Shown here: positions 45,001 through 53,377 of the stretch, in pieces
How positions within the stretch are numbered: position 1 is the stretch's first letter
Layout: every line of letters begins with the position of its first letter
Origin: Halorussus halophilus
Lineage (GTDB): Archaea; Halobacteriota; Halobacteria; Halobacteriales; Haladaptataceae
DNA: 64,000 bases
NCBI RefSeq assembly: GCF_008831545.1
Contig: NZ_CP044523.1
Location: forward strand, 2,604,001-2,668,000
Direction of reading: 5' to 3'
The notes under the pieces: model-generated
Seen by the model: the letters and a program-made list of their open reading frames with translations, nothing else
Told to the model about the DNA's origin: nothing
The model's database searches: none
Made by a program: the position numbers and the translations under genes

Positions 45001-46469
45001 TGAACGACAGCGAAGAGCGAGACGCGGGCACTGATCCGCTCGAAGCGGACACCGACGGCGATGGAATCGTGGACGGCGACGACGAGACTCCTGCCGGTGA
45101 AGACGGAGATGGCTTCGGGCCAGAAGCCAACGACACTGACGGCGACGGCCTGACCGACGAGCAGGAAATCGAAGAACTCGGCACCGACCCGAACGACACC
45201 GACAGCGACGACGACAACCTGAGTGACTTCGACGAGATAATCAGTCTGCCGGAAATCGGACTCGACCCGAGTGACCCGAACGACCCTGACACCGACGCCG
45301 ACGGCATCCCCGACGGCGAGGAAATCCTCGAAGAGCCGCTCAGCGACCCGAGCGACCCGGACACCGACGACGACGGCTTCACCGACCTCGAAGAAGTGCA
45401 AGCCGGGACGGACCCCGCCGACCCGGCCAGCCAGCCGAACGGCATCGTCGGCACTACGACCGAAGCACCGGGAACGACCACGACGACTGTCGGCCCCGAA
45501 CCGGACACCACGACTACCGAGCCTGAACCCGACACCACCACGGAAACACCAGGCACGACAACTGAAGCACCCGGAACGACGACCGCCGCAGGACCGGTCG
45601 ATTCGGACGGTGACAACATCAGCGACGCCGACGAGCAGGCACTCGGGACGGACCCGAACGACCCCGACACCGACGGTGACAACCTGACCGACTTCGAGGA
45701 AGTCGTCGTCTTGCCGGACATCGGCCTGAACGCGATCGACCCGACGAATCCGGACACCGACGGCGACGGCGTGCCGGACGGCCAAGAAATCCTGCAGGAA
45801 CCGGTCACGGACCCGAACGACCCTGACACCGACGGCGACGGCGTGCCGGACGGCGACGATCCCGAACCGCTCAACCCGAGCGTGCCGGGCGAACAGAATC
45901 AGACGACGACGGCCGAAGACCAGCAACCGAACGGCCAACAAGACGGCGCAGTAGACACGGACAACGACGGACTCTCAGACGCCGACGAAGAGTCCATCGG
46001 GACCGACCCGCAAATCGCCGACACGGACGGCGACGGCGTCACCGACGCACAGGAAGTCATCGAGTTCGGGACCGACCCACTGAACCCAGACACCGACGGC
46101 GACGGACTCGACGACTTCGACGAACTGGCCAACTTCGGGTCGGACCCGCTGAGTCCTGACACCGACGGTGACGGACTCGGCGACGCCGAAGAAGTCAACA
46201 CGCCTGGACTCGACCCGAACAATCCAGACAGCGACGACGACGGCCTGAGCGACGGGCAAGAAGTCGAACTCGGCGTGGACCCGACGAATCCCGACTCCGA
46301 CGGTGACGGACTGAGCGACTTCACGGAAGTCGTGGAAATCGGAACGGACCCGAACGACCCCGACACCGACGGCGACGGCGTCGAAGACGGGGACGACCCC
46401 GCGCCGCTCGACCCGAACCAACCGAACGGTGACAACGACGCCGGAACGGACAACTCGACGAACAGTTGA
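42090..46469 (+). CDS. Giant secreted protein 1: curlin-like Q-x-Q repeats plus DxDxDG calcium-binding arrays
   Basis: The protein has 1459 residues. A Sec-type signal peptide (about 13-34, LAVALTVCMLLGPAAPALA) precedes two arrays of 23-25-residue repeats (about 122-236 and 272-405), for example ANVKQVQVAAVGASAGAIEQ and ANIKQVQAAAEGAAAGGVKQ, split by a basic linker (237-271). A conserved CPAC pair and strand-rich NIIQIQIAVQQSA close this part. From residue 450 to the end are thrombospondin-type-3-like units (DTDGDGLTDGEE, GTDPNDPDTDGD), interrupted by a T-rich linker with nine NVTTT sequons (44410-44670) and a second T-rich linker (45445-45600). There is no PGF-CTERM anchor. It probably forms or coats an extracellular structure; see the paralogue at 46676. 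Confidence 0.85.
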   Translation: MGTDNRRTDRQKRFLAVALTVCMLLGPAAPALATGDAGGGSAMASAASGVSHVATDELAGVETADELASVETLPALSTENLDTSNVPEISFGPAAQELPPQKRQAIARGLRNAAALAQQQGADVDQAQIAAAQEGAVEAVEQNQEANVNQIQAAVQGSALGALIQTQDADIDQEQIAAGVGGACKGALSQHQEASIKQLQAAGYGASHGAVAQRQKADVTQIQKAASGAASGAVSGAKKKRIEAPGKVRESAQGGAYGSLDKSKRKDDEKTKYAALGAAKGSISQSQTANVKQVQVAAVGASAGAIEQSQKANIKQVQAAAEGAAAGGVKQSQQATIEQIQVATQAAAKGAISQSQVANVKQIQYAAQGACEGALSYCPACAGSTIIQISNVNIIQIQIAVQQSASVTAKEAARKGENKPHKIAKQGRYGCQKRIAVLDPENEKYKLNDRDADGLLDDQEEQLGTDPDNEDTDEDGLSDSDEVFVYDTDPLEEDTDGDGLQDGTEVDQYDTDPNDEDTDNDGVSDGDEIDQDSDPLDPNDPEETDTDDDGLTDDREQDLGTDPENPDSDDDGVPDGDEVDELGSDPLDEDTDDDNLTDFEEIDQYDTDPIDEDTDDDGIADGQEVEDGSDPLDASDPESADSDGDGLADAEEEVLGTDPNSSDTDDDELDDFEEVNVQSTDPLSPDTDNDTESDGEEVLVEPFSDPLDPNDPDVTDTDLDNLPDAEEEDIGTDPNDSDTDGDGLFDGEEVAQGSDPLDENDPEGITGTGPNETTTVTTTVDENVTTTAEENVTTTVEENVTTTAVDNVTTTVEENVTTTVEENVTTTVETTTIEENVTTTAEENVTTTVEENVTTTIPETTPTETTPPETTTVPETPNETTTTTAAPGADSDQDGLTDAEEQQQGTDPNNPDTDGDGLSDFTELVELPNLDLNPTDPNNPDTDGDGLTDGEELLGEPLSDPSTPDTDGDGLNDSEERDAGTDPLEADTDGDGIVDGDDETPAGEDGDGFGPEANDTDGDGLTDEQEIEELGTDPNDTDSDDDNLSDFDEIISLPEIGLDPSDPNDPDTDADGIPDGEEILEEPLSDPSDPDTDDDGFTDLEEVQAGTDPADPASQPNGIVGTTTEAPGTTTTTVGPEPDTTTTEPEPDTTTETPGTTTEAPGTTTAAGPVDSDGDNISDADEQALGTDPNDPDTDGDNLTDFEEVVVLPDIGLNAIDPTNPDTDGDGVPDGQEILQEPVTDPNDPDTDGDGVPDGDDPEPLNPSVPGEQNQTTTAEDQQPNGQQDGAVDTDNDGLSDADEESIGTDPQIADTDGDGVTDAQEVIEFGTDPLNPDTDGDGLDDFDELANFGSDPLSPDTDGDGLGDAEEVNTPGLDPNNPDSDDDGLSDGQEVELGVDPTNPDSDGDGLSDFTEVVEIGTDPNDPDTDGDGVEDGDDPAPLDPNQPNGDNDAGTDNSTNS
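44410..44670 (+). repeat. Tandem octapeptide-encoding repeat, glycosylation-type linker
   Basis: The DNA encodes nine near-tandem copies of an eight-residue unit of the form ENVTTTVE or ENVTTTAE. Every copy contains an N-x-T sequon, so the linker could be densely N-glycosylated and stiff, like a mucin. It separates two calcium-binding arrays in giant secreted protein 1. Confidence 0.8.
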
Positions 46470-46675
46470 AAGATCACCAGAGCGACTTCCACGCGGATTT
46501 CTTTTGCAGTCACGGTGATTTCAGTCGCGCGAGCGACGACGAAGAGCGGTGCGTCGATGGCCCCGGAGATACCGACCCAGCGACCGCTCCGACGAAATCG
46601 GCGATTTCGCTGCGTGAACGGTCCAGAACTGTCGGCCCAGGTTATGGTAAATTGTAGCATGTTTTGGGACGAGTC

Positions 46676-49600
46676 ATGGGTCCCCAGCGCAGACTACCGG
46701 ACCGAAACCGATTGCTCGTGGTCGTGGTCGTCTTGCTCGTTGCGGGGAGCGTCGCCGCACCGACGCTCGCGGGCGACGCTGAAACGACTGCGAGAGACGA
46801 AGCACAGAAAACGGCCGACTACGGACCACCGCCGACCCCGAGCGGCGAACTGCCGCCGAACGCCGCCAGCGGAGAACCGGTAGCAGGCGAGTCACCGAAG
46901 AACACGGGAATTGCGTCGTTAGCAGCTATCGAACCGCCGACGACGCTCGCGGTGATGCCGCCGCCCGCGGATTTCAGTGCGGTGAAAGCGAACCTCAGCG
47001 ACGTGCCCTCACTCCCGCCGACGGACGAATCGTACGCCGTTAGTCGGGCTCAGCAGGACGCAGTCCGGAGCGCCGTGCGCGAGGCCGCTTCCTACGCCCA
47101 ACAGCAAGGCGTGAACGTGAGCCAAACGCAACTCGTGGCCGCCCGCGATGGAGCGTTGTCGGCCGTCGAGCAGGTGCAGGACGCCGAAGTCGAACAGATA
47201 CAGGCGTCCGTGAGAGGCGCGGCCTACGGTGCACTGCTCCAGAGCCAGCAGACGAACGTCACACAGGAGCAAATCGCGGCAGGCGTCGGCGGCGGGACGA
47301 AGGGGTCGCTCACGCAGCGCCAGAACGCAACCGTCGAGCAACTGCAAGCCGCGAGTTACGGGGCCACTCACGGTGCGGTCGCTCAGCACCAGAAGGCGAG
47401 CGTCGAGCAGTTGCAGGAAGCGTCCGCAGGCGCGGCCGCTGGAGCAGTCGAGGGCGCGAAGAAGCAGGCGAAGAAAGTGAAACGAGCAGAGAAAAAGCAA
47501 GCGGGCGGCGGAGAAGAGGACGTCGAGGAGGGGAAGAAAGCCGAGAAGAAACAGCCGAAAGCCGCCGACGTAGGCAAGATTCGAGAGGCCGCACAGGGAG
47601 CGTCGTACGGGTCGCTGGAGCAGTCGAAAGTCGCCGGGACCAAGCAGTCGAAGTACGCCGCGCTCGGGGCGGCGAAGGGGGCGGTAGAGCAGAGTCAGAC
47701 GGCCAACGTCAAGCAGGTGCAGGTGTCGGCACTCGGTGGGAGTTCAGGGGCACTCTCCCAAAGCCAGCGTGCCACCGTCAAACAGGTGCAGGCGGCGGCC
47801 GAAGGAGCGTCGAAGGGGTCGATTTCTCAGAGCCAGAGTGCGACCGTCGAACAACAGCAAATCGCCGCACAGGCGTCCGCTTCGGGTGCTATCTCGCAGT
47901 CACAGCAGGCGACCGTGATTCAGATTCTGTACGCCGCGCTGGGCACCTGTCGGAGCGCGCTCTCGTACTGTCCGACCTGCTCGCAGAACCAAATCAGCGT
48001 CCTCAACCTTAACGTTGTCCAGATACAGATTACGGTCCAGCAGAGCGCGGCAATCGTCGTCCACGACCTCGTTCGCCGCGAGGAGGTCAATCCAACCATC
48101 ATCGTCAAACAGAGCAAGACGGTCATCAACAAGCGAATCGTGGTTCACAACCACTACGAACAAACTTACTACGAACACGACCACCACAGACACGACCGCC
48201 ACGTCCACTACGAAGTCGAAGACGCAGACGGCGACGGCTTGCGGGACGACAGGGAACGCCGTCTCAGCACTGACCCGAACGACGCAGACACCGACGGCGA
48301 CGGCATCAGCGACAGCGACGAAGTGTTCGTCCTGCGAACCGAACCGACCAACCCGGACACGGACAACGACGGGTTAGGCGACGGTACCGAACAGAACCAG
48401 TGGGGGACGATTCCGACGGACCCGGATACGGATGGCGACGGTATCGAGGACGGCAGCGAAGTTCGGCGGGGAAGCGATCCACGCGACCCGAACGACCCCG
48501 ACGAGACTGATTCGGACGGCGACGGCCTCACGCAGGAACGCGAAGAAGACCTCGGAACGAACCCGCGAAATGCGGACACCGACGGTGACGGTATCTCCGA
48601 CGGCGACGAGTTCTACGCGCTCGGTAGTGATCCGACGGCGACGGATTCGGACGACGACGGACTCGGCGACGGACGAGAGGCCGACATCCACAACACGGAC
48701 CCGACGGACCCGGACACCGACCGGGATGGCATGACCGACGGCGAGGAGATCGAGCGAGGAAGCGACCCCCTCGATTCCAGCGACCCTGCGTCGGTGGATA
48801 CCGACGGTGACGGACTCGCAGACCCACAGGAAGAGGAACTGGGCACCGACCCGAATGACCCCGATACGGACGGTGATGGGCTGGACGACTTCGAGGAAAT
48901 CGACGACTTCGGCACGGACCCCACGGCGAGCGATTCGGACGGTGACGGCATCCCGGACCGCGAAGAAGTTGTGCAGGGGAGCGACCCGCTCGATTCGAAC
49001 GACCCAAAGCAGACAGATACGGACAGCGATGGCCTGACAGACGGCCGCGAGCGGACGCTCGGCACAGACCCAGAAGACGCTGATACCGACGACGATGGCC
49101 TCTGGGACGGCGAAGAAGTTGCGCAGGGAACCGACCCGCTCGATTCGGCGAGTCCGCCGGAGGAGACGACCACGACGACGACTACGACGACGGCGGATGG
49201 TGACGGTGGGCAGACTCCGAGTCAAGTCAACGTCGAGTATCTCAACTGCTCGGCAGTGCGCATCACGGGCGAGTTCGAGACGCTCGAACTGAAGACGAAC
49301 TGGTTCGCTCAGGACGGCATCGGTGACACGTACAACCGCTTCTCCTACGAGGAGTTCCAGAACAGAGCGAACGACGGCGTGCTGTCTGCGAACGAGGTCG
49401 GCGACAGCGGCGTCGGGGGCGCGATGTTCATCTTCGTCGTCGCGTGGGGAACCAACGACCGGGGCGTCCTCGAAAATCGCCTCGGTGGGGGACAACCGCC
49501 CGACGGCCCACGAAACTGCATCGACCCGGTTCGACCGAAACGAATCTCGACCGGTGTCGAGAACGTCGAATCGACTGGCGACGGGACCTACCAAGTCACT

Positions 49601-52180
49601 TTCTCGTACACGAACCCCAACGACGAGGAGTTGACCGTCTTCAGCAACTTCTCCGGGTCTGCTTCGGAATCCGCACCGGATGCACTCCGCACGGGCGAAA
49701 ACACGTTCAGCGTGACGTGGGAACCGAAGTCCGAAGACGAGCGACTCGTTTGGCAGGTCGATATGAACCGGTTCGGCTACGACGAGGTTCTGCGAGCGGA
49801 GACACGACCTGCCGAAGAACTCGGCGGAGTCAGTGGCAACGTGACGACCACGGTCAACGAAACGACGACGGAGAACGAAGGTGAGAGTTCCACCGACAAC
49901 GCGAGCGTCGAGTTCATCAACTGCACGGCCGCGAGAGTGACTGGCGACGCCGAAGTCGAGATGCAGTACATCGGCTACTTCGAGTATGGGAACAACTACG
50001 GGCTCGTGACGGAGACGGTCAACGGGTCGAAACTCATCCGGCCACCGACGGAGGAAGAGGACCACGAACCCTCCGACGAGATGGTGTTCAACGAACGCGG
50101 CTACATCGCGTACGTGGACGTGACGCCCGGCGGAAACTACGACGCGAAATACAATCCGAACGCCGACGACTGCGCCAACCAACTCCGGCCAGCGAAGCCG
50201 TCTCTCTCGGTCGTCGATACGACTGCAATCGGCGAGAACACCTACGAGGTGACGTTCAGCTACGAGAATCCGAACGATCATCGGATGACGGTTCCGCCGC
50301 CGTACATCAGTCGCACGTTGTCGCTGTTTGCGACGAACTACGACCTCTCCGACCGGCGCGACAGTCGAAGCGACGGGTCGTACGGACAGACGAATCGGGC
50401 ACCGCCGACTGCACTCGAACCGGGTCGCCACACGTTTACGGTCGAGTGGACGCCCGAGCAGGAGGACGCGCAACTCGTCTGGTTCCTCGACCTGAGCTAC
50501 TTCGGGCACGGGACGCTAACCGCCCAGACTCCGCCAGTAGACGAACTGCAAGGCGTGAACGCGGCGACTACCGCAAACGAGACGACGAGTGACGTTGGGA
50601 CTGGCACGACTGAGATGCCGACTACGACTACCGAGACGCCAACCACAACGCCGACTACCACCACTGAAACGCCGACCACGACACCGACGACAGTCGAGAA
50701 CGTCACCACTGTCGAAGGACCCGACGCGGACGGCGACAACCTCTCGGACGAGCGCGAGCAGGAACTGGGCACCGACCCCGAAAATCCGGACACTGACGGC
50801 GACAGACTAAGCGACGGCTTCGAGGTCGCGGGTATCACGAACTACGGCATCTCCGGCACCGACCCGACCAACGCTGACACCGATGGCGACGGAATCGAAG
50901 ACGGCGCGGAACTACTCGAAGAACCGCTCTCGGACCCGACGCTCTCCGACACTGACGACGACGGCTTGGACGATGGTCGAGAGGTAGATGTCGGCACAAA
51001 CGCGACACTGCCGGACACCGACGACGATGGCCTCCTCGATGGCGAGGAAGTCGAGGGAGGGAGCGACCCACTCGACGCGTCGAGTCCCGGTGCAGCGAGC
51101 GAGGCGGGAACGACCACGACCGAAACGGCCACCGGAACGACGACCGAAACGTCGCTGGTCGTGACGACGAGTCCCGGTACCGAAAGGGGTGGGACCACGG
51201 AGACAGCGACGCCGACTACGGCACCGCCAGCGACTGGAACACCAACAGAAACGCCGACTACCACTGAGACGACGACAGAAACGCCGACCACGACCGAAGA
51301 ACCGACTCCGACGACGACGACCGGACCCGTCGATTCTGACGGTGATGGCCTCGTGGACACCGACGAGCAGGCGGCAGGCACGGACCCGGCCGTTGCCGAC
51401 ACCGACGACGACGGTCTGAACGACAGTCGAGAACTGAACGAACTGGAGACGAACCCAGTGGTGAACGACACCGACGAGGATGGCCTGCTGGACGGCCGTG
51501 AAGTGGAAGAACTCGATACTGACCCGACGGTAGCCGATACCGACGAAGACGGCCTCTCCGACGGACAAGAAGTCCTCGAAACCGAGACGGACCCGACGAA
51601 CCCTGATACCGACGACGATGGCATCCCGGACGGTCAAGAGCTTTCGGAGGTCGGGACCGACCCGACCGTGGCAGACTCTGACGACGACGGACTTTCCGAT
51701 GGAGAGGAGTTCACCGACATCGGGTCCGACCCGACGGTCGCGGACACCGACCAAGATGGACTCCGCGATGGCGAGGAAGTAAACGACGTTGGGGCCGACC
51801 CGACGAACGCCGACACCGACGGCGATGGAATCCCCGATGGGCAGGAAGTCCGCGAGGTCGGCACCGACCCGACAGTTGCCGATTCGGACGACGACGGCCT
51901 CAGTGATGGAGAGGAGTTCAGCGACATCGGGACGAATCCGACCGTCGCGGATACGGACGGCGATGGACTCCTCGACGGCGAGGAAGTCGAGGGAGGACTA
52001 GACCCGACGAATCCAGACACCGACGGCGACGGGGTGCCGGACGGCGAGGATTCCGCGCCGATGGACCCGAGCGTTCCGGGCGGCGAAGAGGAAGGCGGCG
52101 GGGAGTCGGACGGCGACTCCGGTGGCGACGAATCCGGCGGTAGCGACGGCGACGGCGGGGCAGAGACGACGGTCGCCTGA
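46676..52180 (+). CDS. Giant secreted protein 2: paralogue with curlin-like repeats, His-rich segment, duplicated beta domain and calcium-binding arrays
   Basis: The protein has 1834 residues from the ATG at 46676 (an in-frame TTG at 46664 is the only earlier start). Signal peptide: RLLVVVVVLLVAGSVAAPTLA. Q-x-Q repeats occupy about 145-258 and 327-460 (for example TANVKQVQVSALGGSSGALS), split by a Lys/Glu-rich linker (261-325), and end in CPTC and strand-rich VVQIQITVQQSAA. A His-rich segment (491-512, EHDHHRHDRHVHYE) precedes the first DxDxDG array (515 to about 825). Then two copies of a beta-sandwich-like module follow (ASVEFINCTAARVTGDAEVE; VNVEYLNCSAVRITGEFETL), T-rich linkers and two more arrays. 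The tail is Gly/Ser/Asp/Glu-rich. It follows its paralogue by 206 bases on the same strand. Role in cell surface or matrix is inferred. Confidence 0.85.
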   Translation: MGPQRRLPDRNRLLVVVVVLLVAGSVAAPTLAGDAETTARDEAQKTADYGPPPTPSGELPPNAASGEPVAGESPKNTGIASLAAIEPPTTLAVMPPPADFSAVKANLSDVPSLPPTDESYAVSRAQQDAVRSAVREAASYAQQQGVNVSQTQLVAARDGALSAVEQVQDAEVEQIQASVRGAAYGALLQSQQTNVTQEQIAAGVGGGTKGSLTQRQNATVEQLQAASYGATHGAVAQHQKASVEQLQEASAGAAAGAVEGAKKQAKKVKRAEKKQAGGGEEDVEEGKKAEKKQPKAADVGKIREAAQGASYGSLEQSKVAGTKQSKYAALGAAKGAVEQSQTANVKQVQVSALGGSSGALSQSQRATVKQVQAAAEGASKGSISQSQSATVEQQQIAAQASASGAISQSQQATVIQILYAALGTCRSALSYCPTCSQNQISVLNLNVVQIQITVQQSAAIVVHDLVRREEVNPTIIVKQSKTVINKRIVVHNHYEQTYYEHDHHRHDRHVHYEVEDADGDGLRDDRERRLSTDPNDADTDGDGISDSDEVFVLRTEPTNPDTDNDGLGDGTEQNQWGTIPTDPDTDGDGIEDGSEVRRGSDPRDPNDPDETDSDGDGLTQEREEDLGTNPRNADTDGDGISDGDEFYALGSDPTATDSDDDGLGDGREADIHNTDPTDPDTDRDGMTDGEEIERGSDPLDSSDPASVDTDGDGLADPQEEELGTDPNDPDTDGDGLDDFEEIDDFGTDPTASDSDGDGIPDREEVVQGSDPLDSNDPKQTDTDSDGLTDGRERTLGTDPEDADTDDDGLWDGEEVAQGTDPLDSASPPEETTTTTTTTTADGDGGQTPSQVNVEYLNCSAVRITGEFETLELKTNWFAQDGIGDTYNRFSYEEFQNRANDGVLSANEVGDSGVGGAMFIFVVAWGTNDRGVLENRLGGGQPPDGPRNCIDPVRPKRISTGVENVESTGDGTYQVTFSYTNPNDEELTVFSNFSGSASESAPDALRTGENTFSVTWEPKSEDERLVWQVDMNRFGYDEVLRAETRPAEELGGVSGNVTTTVNETTTENEGESSTDNASVEFINCTAARVTGDAEVEMQYIGYFEYGNNYGLVTETVNGSKLIRPPTEEEDHEPSDEMVFNERGYIAYVDVTPGGNYDAKYNPNADDCANQLRPAKPSLSVVDTTAIGENTYEVTFSYENPNDHRMTVPPPYISRTLSLFATNYDLSDRRDSRSDGSYGQTNRAPPTALEPGRHTFTVEWTPEQEDAQLVWFLDLSYFGHGTLTAQTPPVDELQGVNAATTANETTSDVGTGTTEMPTTTTETPTTTPTTTTETPTTTPTTVENVTTVEGPDADGDNLSDEREQELGTDPENPDTDGDRLSDGFEVAGITNYGISGTDPTNADTDGDGIEDGAELLEEPLSDPTLSDTDDDGLDDGREVDVGTNATLPDTDDDGLLDGEEVEGGSDPLDASSPGAASEAGTTTTETATGTTTETSLVVTTSPGTERGGTTETATPTTAPPATGTPTETPTTTETTTETPTTTEEPTPTTTTGPVDSDGDGLVDTDEQAAGTDPAVADTDDDGLNDSRELNELETNPVVNDTDEDGLLDGREVEELDTDPTVADTDEDGLSDGQEVLETETDPTNPDTDDDGIPDGQELSEVGTDPTVADSDDDGLSDGEEFTDIGSDPTVADTDQDGLRDGEEVNDVGADPTNADTDGDGIPDGQEVREVGTDPTVADSDDDGLSDGEEFSDIGTNPTVADTDGDGLLDGEEVEGGLDPTNPDTDGDGVPDGEDSAPMDPSVPGGEEEGGGESDGDSGGDESGGSDGDGGAETTVA

Positions 52181-52231
52181 CCGTCTCGACTCAAAGGCTT
52201 TATCAGCGCGCCGAATCAAATTCGCAGTACT

Positions 52232-52513
52232 ATGGCCGAAGACACTCAGAGTCGAACCGGCAGTGCCGGTCGATTCGGCGCGCGGTACGGCCGCGTCTCC
52301 CGGAAACGGGTCGCGGAAATCGAGAACGAGATGCGTGACGACCACACCTGCCCGGACTGTGGCACCGACGACGTGGACCGGCAGGGCACCGGCATCTGGC
52401 AGTGTGGCAAGTGCGGATACAAGTTCGCCGGTGGGTCCTACAAGCCCGAGACCCCTGCAGGCCGCACCGTCACGCGTTCGATTCGTGCCGCCCTCGCAGA
52501 CGACGAAGAATAA
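52232..52513 (+). CDS. rpl37ae: Large ribosomal subunit protein L37Ae
   Basis: The 93-residue protein has the L37Ae fold with zinc ribbon [20 protein letters not shown] (CxxC, then CGKCG) after a basic [18 protein letters not shown] segment. It is a structural 50S protein near the 23S rRNA. An acidic, haloadapted tail ([11 protein letters not shown]) ends the protein. A CTTTATC box lies about 33 bases upstream. rpoP follows after 2 bases. Confidence 0.97.
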   Translation: MAEDTQSRTGSAGRFGARYGRVSRKRVAEIENEMRDDHTCPDCGTDDVDRQGTGIWQCGKCGYKFAGGSYKPETPAGRTVTRSIRAALADDEE

Positions 52514-52515
52514 GA

Positions 52516-52650
52516 ATGAGCTACAAGTGTTCGCGGTGCAAGCGCGACGTGGAACTGGACGAGTACGGTGGCGTCCGCTGTCCGTACTGCGGTCACCGCG
52601 TGCTCCTCAAAGAGCGGAGTCGCGACGTGAAAGAAGTCGAAGTGAAGTAA
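52516..52650 (+). CDS. rpoP: DNA-directed RNA polymerase subunit P
   Basis: The 44-residue protein [20 protein letters not shown] followed by [14 protein letters not shown] is the archaeal RpoP (Rpb12) zinc-ribbon subunit with CxxC and CxxC ligands. The length is normal. It is 2 bases downstream of rpl37ae and 34 bases before pcc1, the order conserved in haloarchaea. Confidence 0.96.
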   Translation: MSYKCSRCKRDVELDEYGGVRCPYCGHRVLLKERSRDVKEVEVK

Positions 52651-52684
52651 CGCGTTCTCCCCTTTCTCTATTACGCCGATAGCA

Positions 52685-52930
52685 ATGCGACCACACGACG
52701 CCACGCTCAGGTTCGAGTACGAGTCCGCCGAGCGTGCCCGCGTCGTGACGCGCGCCGTTTCGCAGGAAATCGGCGAAATCGACGGTGACCGGTCGGCGAC
52801 GAGCGTCTCGCGCGACGGTGACACACTCGTCGTGGAAGTCGTCGCCGACGACCTCGTGGCACTTCGCGCGGGCCTGAACACGTGGCAGTCGCTGATTTCT
52901 GTTGCGGAGACGGTGAACGGGTTAGCGTGA
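52685..52930 (+). CDS. KEOPS complex subunit Pcc1
   Basis: The 81-residue protein has the Pcc1 pattern: HDATLRFEYESAERARVVTR, a central strand and the final DLVALRAGLNTWQSLISVAE. Pcc1 is the small dimerising subunit of KEOPS, which makes t6A37 in tRNA with Kae1 and Bud32. The ATG at 52685 follows rpoP by 34 bases. The stop lies just upstream of a repeat module and copy D. Confidence 0.92.
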   Translation: MRPHDATLRFEYESAERARVVTRAVSQEIGEIDGDRSATSVSRDGDTLVVEVVADDLVALRAGLNTWQSLISVAETVNGLA

Positions 52931-52931
52931 G

Positions 52932-53008
52932 AATCGGCCGGTGACACAAATCACGGGGGAAAACTGAAAGGGGCCGAACGGACGGGGGCTTTCGAGGACG
53001 AAACTGGA
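52932..53008 (+). repeat. Collapsed form of the repeat-associated module upstream of copy D
   Basis: This region has one tandem unit (GGCCGGTGACACAAATCACG) and the ends of the long hairpin, GAAAGGGGCCG and ACGGGGGCTTTC, with only a few bases between. The following GAGGACGAAACTGG matches GAGGAAGAAACTGG before copy B. So modules B and D are homologous and differ mainly by the expanded rod in B. Confidence 0.65.
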
Positions 53009-53040
53009 CTGTTATCAACTGCAACGTAGAGACGAAAGAA

Positions 53041-53253
53041 GTTGCAGTGAGGCTAGCTACTCCCAAAACCTAGAACACCGCACCGCGACCACACTGCGAC
53101 AGCCACACACCTCCCCGTCCGACTACGGTCCTCACTTCGTTGCGGCCCTCATCCACCGACAGAGCAAGCTCTGGCGAGCCTACGGTCGCTCTGCTCACGA
53201 AGACCCCGCACGGAGTTGGTCGCGGTCTCCCGTCCGCGACCAGCGCGCGCCGA
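53041..53253 (-). repeat. Dispersed structured intergenic repeat, copy D
   Basis: On the minus strand it reads GGCGCGCGCTGGTCGCGG, a stem GGTCGCGG/CCGCGACC (both arms differ from other copies but still pair), a hairpin CAGAGC/GCTCTG around two bases on the plus strand at about 53160, GTGGATGAGGGC, GGACGGGGAGGTGTGTGG and TAGGTTTTGGGAGTAGCTAG. It interrupts the space between pcc1 and prefoldin beta, genes that are normally neighbours in archaea. Confidence 0.75.
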
Positions 53254-53377
53254 TTCGAAAGTCGAGGAGTACGAGCAGGTAGGAGGACCGACCGAAAGCA
53301 CGCGGAGCGTTCCCTGCACTACCCTCCGATAGAACTGAAAGCGGGGGTTTTTCTGTCCGCGGAGCGACGCCCTAGTC

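Noticed and set aside
44120..45874. Long serine-rich open frame opposite giant protein 1
   Set aside because: It is the reverse complement of Asp/Gly/Thr codon repeats; the serine runs have no independent support.
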